Source: JBAXZR01 sp041670165 | GTDB taxonomy: Bacteria > Bacillota > Clostridia > Christensenellales > UBA1242 | DNA length: 36,856 nucleotides | Reading direction: 5' to 3' | Assembly: GCA_041670165.1 (NCBI GenBank) | Contig: JBAXZR010000010.1 | Location: 1-36,856, forward strand | Shown: positions 8,878-15,766 of the stretch, in pieces | Layout of the letters: the number at the start of each line of letters is the position of its first letter | Position numbering within the stretch: position 1 is the first letter of the stretch | Translations under genes and position numbers: made by a program | Notes under the pieces: model-generated | Databases searched by the model: none | What the model was told of the DNA's origin: nothing | The model's input: the letters and a program-made list of their open reading frames with translations, nothing else

Positions 8878-10224
8878 TTAACTAAGCAAAGTGCCATCAT
8901 TGGCTTGAACAACTTTAAATATGGCTTCTTCCGCTCCTGTAAGGGCATTTATAAAGAAATAATAATTTTCATTGCCTTGAACTGCTGAAAACTCAAAGCA
9001 AAGCACTTCTTCACCATAATCTATTGGTGCAAGACAAAGTTTTGTTGACAAAATTGTGAAGCTTGTTGAAATTTGATTTCTTGCAGTAACAACATCGTAA
9101 CTTGGACTTGGAAGGTTTCTTTCAGTATGATTAAGATAATATGAAGTTGCTTCAAACCCTATTACTGTTCCTGTTTGCAAATCTATTTTGATTTTAACAA
9201 GATCTGGATACAAAATTGCATCTGAAACAACTGGAGCAATGTTCAAATATATATCTCCATTAATTTCATCGTCCCAAACAACTTCAGGATTTTCTATTCC
9301 TGCTTTTGTAGCAAATTCAAGACCAATTCTTTTTGCATCTTGAAGAGTGAAGTTTTCTTCAGCTCCTAAAGTTTCGCCTGACATTGTTAAAAGTTTTCCA
9401 CCTTTTTCGGTTACACTGATATATTTGGTTATATCATCTTTAACAATAACGAAATTGAATGTTGTAAAAGTTCCTGTGGTTTTTCCCGCTGATTCAATTG
9501 TGAAAGGTTGTTCAAGAGCAAGAAGAGAAACAACAGCAAATTTTGCTTCTTCTTCAGTTACAACAGTTTCTGGCAAACCAACAGGAGTTTTGTCTAGTTC
9601 TGCTTCTGAGAATGGTCCATCAAAAATCATTGTTGGAAAGTCAAGCTCTTGTGTTTTAATTTCTCCAATGACAGTTGAAAATGCAGTTGTTCCATCTTTC
9701 AACTTTTTAAGATTTTGAACAATACTAAATCCTTTTTGAATTTCCATGGAAATTGAATTTAAACTGTTTGTTATTTCAGAAACAATGTTTTTGATGTTTG
9801 TGATTGTTTCTCTTTGACTTGTTGTTATTCCGGAAGTTGATTCAATGTTTGAAAGATATTCTGTGTAGCCAGCGACTTGATTGAAAAATTTGTGTATGTC
9901 AACTAGTTCATCTGTGTCCAAAGGAAGAATGCTCATGTTTTGTTCTGCAAAACTTGAGTTTGTTGCAGCTTCTTTAAGTATTTTCCTTTGATATTCACCA
10001 GTAGATGATGCAAGTACTTTTGAAAGTTTTGTATCCAAACTGTTAACATTGTCAGTTAGTTCATAAAATGAGCGTTGATACAAGCTTTCAAGACTTGTTG
10101 AAAATCCATTTGTTTGCCATTTTTGCAAAACAAAAAAAGTTCCTAAAACAATAACCAAAGCAAAACTGACGCAAGCAGCAATTATCCACCCAATTTGTCT
10201 TTTCTTTTTTATAACTGTTGCCAT
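8878..10224 (-). CDS. ypeB: germination protein YpeB homologue
   Basis: A protein of 448 residues, close to the 450 of B. subtilis YpeB. The start is ATG 10224 behind AAAGGAG; a longer frame upstream lacks a ribosome binding site. It has a membrane anchor at about residues 12-34, a helical N-terminal half, then the family signature FPTMIFDGPFSEAELD and tandem PepSY-like modules (for example LQTGTVIGFEA and FINALTGAEEAI). In Bacillus, YpeB is needed to place and stabilise the cortex-lytic enzyme SleB in the spore, and the genes usually form a sleB-ypeB operon. Here sleB (14992-15660) is in the same window but about 4.8 kb away, so the pair is split. It is divergent from the accessory cassette at 10333. 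Confidence 0.9.
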   Translation of the reverse strand: MATVIKKKRQIGWIIAACVSFALVIVLGTFFVLQKWQTNGFSTSLESLYQRSFYELTDNVNSLDTKLSKVLASSTGEYQRKILKEAATNSSFAEQNMSILPLDTDELVDIHKFFNQVAGYTEYLSNIESTSGITTSQRETITNIKNIVSEITNSLNSISMEIQKGFSIVQNLKKLKDGTTAFSTVIGEIKTQELDFPTMIFDGPFSEAELDKTPVGLPETVVTEEEAKFAVVSLLALEQPFTIESAGKTTGTFTTFNFVIVKDDITKYISVTEKGGKLLTMSGETLGAEENFTLQDAKRIGLEFATKAGIENPEVVWDDEINGDIYLNIAPVVSDAILYPDLVKIKIDLQTGTVIGFEATSYYLNHTERNLPSPSYDVVTARNQISTSFTILSTKLCLAPIDYGEEVLCFEFSAVQGNENYYFFINALTGAEEAIFKVVQANDGTLLS

Positions 10225-10296
10225 AATTACTCCTTTAAAATGGTTTAAAACATTTTTTCTAGGAAGATTGTTGCCAAAAATCACTTTACTCAAACA

Positions 10297-10325
10297 TTGC
10301 TTTTCAGAGTTTTATGTGTTAAAAT
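10297..10325 (+). promoter_or_regulatory. promoter for a probable leaderless transcript
   Basis: TTGCTT (10297-10302), 17-nt spacer, TAAAAT (10320-10325). The ATG at 10333 is only 7 nt past the -10 box, which is where transcription should begin, and no Shine-Dalgarno is present. Confidence 0.6.
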
Positions 10326-10332
10326 TTGGCAA

Positions 10333-11196
10333 ATGGAAAAACTTTTAAAAGTTCAACAGGATATTGCAACCAAATTGATTGACAGTTCAATCAATGAATG
10401 TTTTTCAGCGAATGAATTAACAAATGTTGAAATAGCCAAAAAATTTTTACAAGAAAAGTTTAATTATATAAGTAATGGAACTGTTTTAAAATCGCTCTTT
10501 TGTCCAAAATTTTTAATTGACAGAACAAATTTAGCTTCACAAATACCAGATTTCAATTTTTCTAATGACGCAAGATCTAATAATTATTCTTTTTCTTCTG
10601 ATTACAATATGTGCGAATCAAGCACAAGATTTTATGCTTCACTTAATAAGGGCAAAATTGACATCTATGCAATCCAAACTTACAAAAAATCTTCTGATTG
10701 CTTTTCTATTTCTGAATACTTACTTATCGGTGGCAAACTTGAAAATGCGACATTGATTGCACGAATTTGTAGACATGGAGAAAAAGGTGAAGCACACAAA
10801 AATTGGAATGGCGAAGTGATTGAAAAAGATGAAACACACATTCATATCATGACAGAATATTTTCAAAATTTAGAAATGAACAATTACAAAGATAATCCTT
10901 GCATTCTTGCTCAAAGAATGGCATATCCCGATGCAATAAAGTTTAAAGATATTCCAAACATTCAAGCTTGCTGTGATGAAGCCGAAAAAATATTTAATCT
11001 TGTTCCAACCGAGTTTTCAGCTTCTTTGTCTAAGTGCAAAAATAAATCTGTTTCAAGTTTCCTTCAAAATGAACTTATGAAATTAAAAGAAAAATACAAG
11101 ACTAAAACAAATTATTTAGAAATTCCAAAACTTGATGCAAAAAAGATTTATATGAAAAATCCAAAAAATACAAACACTCACGCTCAACAAGAATAA
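10333..11196 (+). CDS. uncharacterised protein, first gene of a two-gene cassette
   Basis: A protein of 287 residues from ATG 10333 (MEKLLKVQQ). An upstream TTG start is possible but would lie inside the promoter. It has no signal peptide or membrane segment. The central part has a His-rich pattern: RICRHGEKGEAHKNWNGE followed by THIHIMTEYFQ. This recalls small cytoplasmic families (DUF6978-like, from memory) that sit beside DUF1828 proteins; the assignment is not certain. The C-terminus is Lys/Asn-rich and probably disordered. The next gene follows 9 nt later with its ribosome binding site overlapping this stop, so the two are co-translated. The pair sits between ypeB and argS and looks like an accessory insertion. 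Function unknown; defence, toxin-antitoxin or phage-related roles are guesses. Confidence 0.75.
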   Translation: MEKLLKVQQDIATKLIDSSINECFSANELTNVEIAKKFLQEKFNYISNGTVLKSLFCPKFLIDRTNLASQIPDFNFSNDARSNNYSFSSDYNMCESSTRFYASLNKGKIDIYAIQTYKKSSDCFSISEYLLIGGKLENATLIARICRHGEKGEAHKNWNGEVIEKDETHIHIMTEYFQNLEMNNYKDNPCILAQRMAYPDAIKFKDIPNIQACCDEAEKIFNLVPTEFSASLSKCKNKSVSSFLQNELMKLKEKYKTKTNYLEIPKLDAKKIYMKNPKNTNTHAQQE

Positions 11197-11205
11197 GGAG
11201 TTAAA

Positions 11206-11556
11206 ATGGAAAATATTTTTGAAAAAGAACTTGCCCATATTTTTGAATTTAAAAATATTGACAACAAATTTTGGGGAATTAAAGTTCCTGTTAAAAATGT
11301 GTTAGGAATTCAAACAATTTATGTCAAAAAGCTTGAAGATAATTTTTTTAGAATTCACGATGGTGGAGAAACTATTCCACTTGTTGCTCAATCACAAAAT
11401 GTTTTCACTGATGAGTTTGAAAACAAATTAATTGAAAAATGCAAAGAAAAATCAATAAGCAAAAATGGCAACATTCTTTACATTGACTGCTCAAAAGAAG
11501 ATTTTACGCATGCATTCTTATCCATGTTTGCACTTATTACGCTTCTTCATGCCTAA
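11206..11556 (+). CDS. DUF1828-like small protein
   Basis: A protein of 116 residues with a good AAGGAG ribosome binding site. The pattern GIKVPVKNVLGIQTIYVKKLE, then FRIHDGGETIPLV, then an alternating helical C-terminal part resembles the DUF1828 domain: a beta-rich N-terminal part with a conserved D-G-G turn and a segment for a Cys/Asp-containing strand (NILYIDCS). Function of that family is not established. It is the second gene of the cassette that starts at 10333, and its stop lies 6 nt before structured repeat copy A, which probably terminates it. Recognition is from remembered motifs. Confidence 0.65.
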   Translation: MENIFEKELAHIFEFKNIDNKFWGIKVPVKNVLGIQTIYVKKLEDNFFRIHDGGETIPLVAQSQNVFTDEFENKLIEKCKEKSISKNGNILYIDCSKEDFTHAFLSMFALITLLHA

Positions 11557-11562
11557 ATATAT

Positions 11563-11640
11563 TGGGGTAGCACCAAAAAAATTACGCAGGTACACAAAAC
11601 GATTGTTTTGCTAACTTGCTATTTTTTCGGTGCTACCCCA
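11563..11640. repeat. structured repeat, copy A (bidirectional terminator-like)
   Basis: Outer arms TGGGGTAGCACC (11563-11574) and GGTGCTACCCCA (11629-11640) are perfectly complementary. Inside are an A7 run, an imperfect hairpin (CAAAAC GATT GTTTTG at its tip) and a T6 run, so each strand has a hairpin followed by T residues. The element fills the gap between two convergent genes, 6 nt after the DUF1828-like stop and 1 nt before the argS stop. Copies B (14449) and C (29691) share the sequence. Confidence 0.85.
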
Positions 11641-11641
11641 G

Positions 11642-13366
11642 TCACATTTTTTCTGGGCATTCAATACTCAAAATGTCACAAGCAATTTGAAGTGCTTTTT
11701 TTGTTGCAAGGCAAATGGCAAGAAGAGTGTTCCTTTTTTCTGAGTTTGGCTCAGTAAGGATTTTGTTTTTAGCATAAAAAGTGCTAAAAGTAAGTGCTAG
11801 TGAATACATCGCAGCACACAAAATGCTTGGTTCTTTTTCTTCATAAGCAAGAACTGTAGATTTACAAAAAGCAACAATTTCAAAAATTACATCTTTTTCT
11901 GACTGATCATCAATTACAAAGTTTTCAAAAACAATTTCATTATTATTTTTTTGCAAAATGCTTAAAATTCTTACCATTGAATAAAGAACATATGGTCCAG
12001 TTTTTCCTTCAAAAGAAGAAAATTTTTCAATATCAAACACATAATCTTTCACGGTTTGATTAATCATGTCGCCAAACTTAAGTGCTGAAAGTCCAATTTT
12101 ATGCGACAAATTATTTTCATCAGCAACATTGTTTTCAGCAAGTTTTTTTTGAGCTTCTTCCCTAATTAAATTTGTTAAGTCGCCAAGTTTAAGAGTTCCG
12201 CCCTCTCTTGTTTTAAAAGGTTTTCCATCTTTGCCATTCATTGTTCCAAAACAAATATGGAAAAATTTTGTGTTTTCTGGAACAAGACTTGCAAGCCTAG
12301 CTACTCTGAAAACCTGTTCAAGGTGAAGAGTTTGTCTTGCGTCTACAACATACCAAATCTCGTCCATTTTGAACATTTTTTCTCTCATCATAATGGTTGC
12401 TAAATCAGTTGTTGCATACAATGAAGCACCTGTTGAAGCCTTTATTATGCAAGGTGGAATTGGTGCATTGTCATCATCAGTTTTGACATTTACAATTATT
12501 GCACCGTCACTTTCAACCAAAAGATTTTTACTTTCAAGAAGTTTTAAAAGTGGTTCTTCAAATGAAGAAGCATCACTTTCACCGTTCCATAAATCAAAAT
12601 GCACACCAAGATTATTATAATCTTTTTTAACGGCTTCAATTGAAATGGCTCTGATATCTTTCCACATGTCAAAAACTGGACCAATGCCCTTCTGAAGCAC
12701 GGTTGTGGTTTCTTGAGCTTTTCTCTTGAAATCTTCATCAACTTTTGCTCTTTTACTTGCGGCTGGATATATATCATTCAAAATGTCAAGAGTGATAACA
12801 GGTTTTGTTTTTGATTTTCCCCAGTAGTATGAACAATCCATAACTTCGCAAAGAAGTGAGATTGTTAAACCCATTTGGAGTCCCCAATCACCAAGATGAG
12901 TGTCGCCAACAACTTTGTTTCCCATGAAAACTGCAAGGTTTTTTAGTGCTTCGCCAATAACTGCTGAACGCAAATGTCCAACATGAAGTGGTTTTGCAAT
13001 GTTTGCTCCACCAAAGTCAACAATAATGGTTTTGCTCTTTTCTAAGGTAGGAATTCCACATCTATCATTAACAACAATTTCTTTTAACAAACTTGAGTAA
13101 CAAGAATTTGTTAAAGAAATGTTTAAAAAACCACCAATATTTGAAAATAAGAAATCACTAGAAAGTTTTGTTAATTCTTTAACAAGATTTGTAGCTATCA
13201 AGGCAGGATTTGTTCTATTTTTTTTTGCAAGTCCAAAAGCAGAATTGCATTGAAACTCACAAAGCTCTCTCCTGCTAGAAAAATTTGCATATGCTTCACA
13301 TGTGTCATAACCAAGACTTGAGTGGGCTTCAACAAGAAGCGAGTTGATTTTGTTAATTAATTCCAT
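11642..13366 (-). CDS. argS: arginyl-tRNA synthetase
   Basis: Class I aminoacyl-tRNA synthetase that charges tRNA-Arg, 574 residues, a usual length. The HIGH-type signature is HVGH at residues 128-131 in PLHVGHLRSAVIGEA. Also present are GDWGLQMG, the catalytic-loop segment GKPFKTREGGTLKLGDL and the C-terminal anticodon-binding region beginning GPYVLYSMVRI. The ATG at 13366 is preceded by AAAGGA. The promoter lies at 13388-13416. The gene is divergent from ybaB-recR and convergent with the accessory cassette, and its TGA stop abuts structured repeat copy A. Confidence 0.97.
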   Translation of the reverse strand: MELINKINSLLVEAHSSLGYDTCEAYANFSSRRELCEFQCNSAFGLAKKNRTNPALIATNLVKELTKLSSDFLFSNIGGFLNISLTNSCYSSLLKEIVVNDRCGIPTLEKSKTIIVDFGGANIAKPLHVGHLRSAVIGEALKNLAVFMGNKVVGDTHLGDWGLQMGLTISLLCEVMDCSYYWGKSKTKPVITLDILNDIYPAASKRAKVDEDFKRKAQETTTVLQKGIGPVFDMWKDIRAISIEAVKKDYNNLGVHFDLWNGESDASSFEEPLLKLLESKNLLVESDGAIIVNVKTDDDNAPIPPCIIKASTGASLYATTDLATIMMREKMFKMDEIWYVVDARQTLHLEQVFRVARLASLVPENTKFFHICFGTMNGKDGKPFKTREGGTLKLGDLTNLIREEAQKKLAENNVADENNLSHKIGLSALKFGDMINQTVKDYVFDIEKFSSFEGKTGPYVLYSMVRILSILQKNNNEIVFENFVIDDQSEKDVIFEIVAFCKSTVLAYEEKEPSILCAAMYSLALTFSTFYAKNKILTEPNSEKRNTLLAICLATKKALQIACDILSIECPEKM

Positions 13367-13387
13367 TTTATATCCTTTACAAGCAAA

Positions 13388-13416
13388 AGATTAACATAAC
13401 TTTTTGTTATAGTCAA
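13388..13416 (-). promoter_or_regulatory. sigma-A type promoter of argS
   Basis: Minus strand: TTGACT (13411-13416), 17-nt spacer, TAATCT (13388-13393), 22 nt before the argS start. No T-box leader fits in this short space. Confidence 0.65.
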
Positions 13417-13459
13417 TTTTGTTTTTGAAAGTTACAAACAAAAATAGACTTAATTTGAC

Positions 13460-13488
13460 TTGTGTTTTATGCAGTGTTTTGTTAAACT
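13460..13488 (+). promoter_or_regulatory. candidate promoter of ybaB-recR
   Basis: TTGTGT (13460-13465), 17-nt spacer, TAAACT (13483-13488), 32 nt before the ybaB ATG. The hexamers are moderate matches to consensus. Confidence 0.5.
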
Positions 13489-13520
13489 ACAAAAAGAATA
13501 AAAAAAAAGGAAAAACAAAA

Positions 13521-13856
13521 ATGAGCGGATTTAATAAAGGCGGCTTTGGTGGAGGTTTTGGTGGTGGAAACTTTCAACAACTTTTGAAACAAGCACAAAA
13601 AATGCAAGAAGACATGACAAAAACAAGATCAGAAATTGATGAAATGGAAGTTTCAGCATATGCTGGTGGAAATCTTGTTGAAGTCATTATGTATGGAAAC
13701 AAAAAACTTAAAAAAATCAATATTAAGAAAGAAGCTGTTGACATTGATGATCTTGAAATGCTTGAGGATTTAATCATGGTTGCTTTCAATGATGCACTTG
13801 GCAAAATTGAAGTTATTGAGAAAGAAAAGCTTCCTCAAATGCCAACAGGAATGTGA
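13521..13856 (+). CDS. ybaB: YbaB/EbfC family nucleoid-associated protein
   Basis: A protein of 111 residues from ATG 13521 (MSGFNKGGFGGG), preceded by AAAGG; the open frame extends upstream but without family similarity. The Gly-rich N-terminus is followed by FQQLLKQAQKMQEDMTKTR, the amphipathic helix typical of YbaB, and then VSAYAGGNLVEVIMYGN and a C-terminal helix pair. The family forms DNA-binding dimers, and its gene lies next to recR in many bacteria. Here recR begins one base after the ybaB stop. The usual dnaX upstream is missing. Confidence 0.93.
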   Translation: MSGFNKGGFGGGFGGGNFQQLLKQAQKMQEDMTKTRSEIDEMEVSAYAGGNLVEVIMYGNKKLKKINIKKEAVDIDDLEMLEDLIMVAFNDALGKIEVIEKEKLPQMPTGM

Positions 13857-13857
13857 A

Positions 13858-14448
13858 ATGAAAAAAAATGAGCCAATTGAAAGACTGATCGCATCGTTCA
13901 AAGCATTACCGGGGGTTGGAGCAAAAACGGCTCAACGATATGCTTTTTACATTTTAACAAGTCCAAAAGAAGTGGCTGTTGAATTTTCTGAAAGCATTAT
14001 GAATGCTAAAGAAAATGTTTTTTTGTGTAAGCAATGTGGAAATTTTTCTTCTAGTGAGCTTTGTGAATTTTGTACTGAGCGTTCCGAAGAAATAATTTGC
14101 GTTGTAAAAGATCCAAAAGACATAATTGCACTTGAAAAAGTTAAAAATTTTTCTCATCAATATCATGTTTTGCATGGCACAATATCTCCACTTGAAAATC
14201 GTGGACCAAATGACATAAGAATAAAAGAACTATTAGCAAGAATTTCAAAAGGAAAAACAAAAGAAGTAATCATGGCAACAAATCCCGATGTTGAAGGTGA
14301 TGCAACTGCAATGTATATTTCAAAACTTCTTAAACCGCTTGGAATCAAGGTAACAAGGCTTGCTCAAGGAATTTCAATGGGTTCTGACATTGAGTTTGCC
14401 GATGAACTGACTCTCACAAGAGCAATTGAAAGTCGAAGAGAAATATAA
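13858..14448 (+). CDS. recR: recombination mediator protein RecR
   Basis: A protein of 196 residues, the usual length, from ATG 13858. The N-terminal helix-hairpin-helix is ALPGVGAKTAQRYAF. The four-Cys zinc finger is C57, C60, C69 and C72 (CKQCGNFSSSELCEFC). A TOPRIM domain follows from about residue 79 (IICVVKDPKDIIAL, HGTISPLENRGP). RecR works with RecO and RecF to load RecA on gapped DNA. The start lies one base past the ybaB stop, so the two are translationally coupled. The element of structured repeat copy B begins at the base after its stop. Confidence 0.96.
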   Translation: MKKNEPIERLIASFKALPGVGAKTAQRYAFYILTSPKEVAVEFSESIMNAKENVFLCKQCGNFSSSELCEFCTERSEEIICVVKDPKDIIALEKVKNFSHQYHVLHGTISPLENRGPNDIRIKELLARISKGKTKEVIMATNPDVEGDATAMYISKLLKPLGIKVTRLAQGISMGSDIEFADELTLTRAIESRREI

Positions 14449-14557
14449 ATTGGGGTGACATACTGGGGTGGAACCAAAAAACTGACGCGGGTACGCGAAA
14501 TAAAATATTTCGCTAACTCGCTACTTTTTTGGTTCCCCTCCCACCTCCCCCTCCAAT
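14449..14557. repeat. structured repeat, copy B, module 1
   Basis: The outer arms AATTGG/CCAATT and GGAACCAAAAAA (14471-14482) with its complement enclose the same core as copy A: GCGGGTACGCGAAATA / TATTTCGCTAACTCGC. Compared with copies A and C the inner stem differs on both arms but stays paired (GCGAAATA with TATTTCGC). It starts right after the recR stop, in the convergent gap towards sleB. Confidence 0.85.
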
Positions 14558-14563
14558 TAAAGT

Positions 14564-14620
14564 GTTCGTTCAAAAAAAAGTAACGGCTGAACTAAATTCA
14601 GCCTGTTTTTTTTGAACTCC
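14564..14620. repeat. structured repeat, copy B, module 2
   Basis: GTTCGTTC, an A8 run, the hairpin GGCTGAA-CTAAA-TTCAGCC (14585-14603), a T8 run and GAACTCC. The layout repeats module 1: hairpin between an A-run and a T-run inside a short outer clamp (GTTC/GAAC). Homologous to 29801-29855. Confidence 0.8.
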
Positions 14621-14991
14621 GTATTTTTTTATGAGTTAAATTTATGCATAAAACTATTGTTGTAAATGAAGTTCATCAAAAAATATAGTAAATTTATTTA
14701 ATTATTGGTTGAACTAAATTTCGTGCAGATTTTTTGAACTCCAAATCTTTGTTTTTTAAATTATGGGTTCTGATTTTTTTGCGGTTTTTGGAATTAATCG
14801 ACTATTATCGATTGGTCTACTCCGTTCAGACTTCGAGAAAACCAAAAAGCAAGGAACAAAAAGTTTTGTTTAAGGGAATTTAGTTTTTCTAAATGACCGA
14901 CAAACAAAGTTTTTGTGACACAGCAAGCAAAAAATTGTGAAATTCACTTTCATCATTTTTTTTGCGTTTTTTTGGAATTTATCGAAGCTGA
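14621..14991. other. non-coding repeat-remnant region before sleB
   Basis: No gene seen. At 14706-14742 lies a degraded module 2 (GGTTGAACTAAATTTCG ... TTTTTTGAACTCC). An approximate direct repeat of about 30 bp occurs at 14772-14801 and 14955-14984 (shared TTTTTTTGCG, then a T-run, GGAATT and ATCGA). Small hairpins lie between them, for example ATTTAG-TTTTT-CTAAAT. The second direct repeat ends 8 nt before the sleB stop. Confidence 0.55.
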
Positions 14992-15660
14992 TTAAGTGGC
15001 AAAGGTATGTTTTCCAATAACAACAGTTACAGGGCGAGAAAAAATCCACTTGCTTGATGCGGTTGAAGCATTGTAATAATAAATACTTCCATAGGTTGGA
15101 TCCCAACCATTGAGAGCATCTTTTGCTGCTTGATATGCTGTTGTGTTTGGTTCAAGAGAAAACTGCCCGTCTTGAACTGCCGTGAAAGCCCAAGGTTGAT
15201 AAATCACTCCTGAAATTGTGTTTGGAAAGTTTGGATTGTCAACACGATTAAGAACAACCGCCGCCACTGCAACTTGTCCAGTATATGACTCACCTCTTGA
15301 TTCTGAATAAACAATTTTTGCAAGCAAATACAAATCATTATTGTTTGACATGTTTGCATTAATACCCATTTTTGCTAGAGTCAATGGCCCTATGTAACCA
15401 ATTGCATTTAGTCCATTATTTTTTTGAAACCAAATAACAGCCGCTTTTGTTAGTGGACCATAGTATCCAGTTATTGGACCATTATAATAACCCCATTTTT
15501 TTAAACGAGTTTGAATTTCCCTAATCACTGTTTCACTTTGCATCATAATGGCAGTGTTTCCAGCTTCTTCACTACTACCAGTGTCAATTGTAAGTAGCAC
15601 ACCACTAACAATACAAATTATCGCAACAAATGTTGCAACAATAATTTTCCATTTTCTCAT
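14992..15660 (-). CDS. sleB: spore cortex-lytic enzyme SleB
   Basis: A protein of 222 residues from ATG 15660 behind AGGAG. It has an N-terminal export or anchor helix at about residues 5-24, a peptidoglycan-binding domain at about 45-98 (IQTRLKKWGYYNGPITG), and a C-terminal hydrolase_2 (cell wall hydrolase) domain at about 110-222 with IVYSESRGE (Glu120 as the likely catalytic residue), GQVAVAAVVLNRV, QPWAFTAVQDG and the terminal SRPVTVVIGKHTFA. SleB is a lytic transglycosylase that digests muramic-lactam cortex peptidoglycan at spore germination. It lies downstream of sipL, with a terminator between them, and is not adjacent to ypeB as it commonly is. Confidence 0.95.
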   Translation of the reverse strand: MRKWKIIVATFVAIICIVSGVLLTIDTGSSEEAGNTAIMMQSETVIREIQTRLKKWGYYNGPITGYYGPLTKAAVIWFQKNNGLNAIGYIGPLTLAKMGINANMSNNNDLYLLAKIVYSESRGESYTGQVAVAAVVLNRVDNPNFPNTISGVIYQPWAFTAVQDGQFSLEPNTTAYQAAKDALNGWDPTYGSIYYYNASTASSKWIFSRPVTVVIGKHTFAT

Positions 15661-15704
15661 TTTGTTCTCCTGTTTAAATCATTTTTGCCAAAAAATAAAT
15701 TTTC

Positions 15705-15740
15705 AAACAAAAAAGAGCTTCTTTTTGATGAGAAACTCTT
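15705..15740 (-). terminator. intrinsic terminator after sipL
   Basis: Minus strand: AAGAGTTTC (15732-15740) pairs with GAAGCTCTT (15713-15721, one T-G pair) around a 10-nt loop, followed by TTTTT. It lies 27 nt after the sipL stop. T residues also follow on the plus strand. Confidence 0.75.
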
Positions 15741-15766
15741 GTTTTTGTATCTTTTTTAAAAATTAA

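Noticed and set aside
13367..13387. T-box riboswitch before argS
   Set aside because: The leader between promoter and ATG is about 20 nt, too short.
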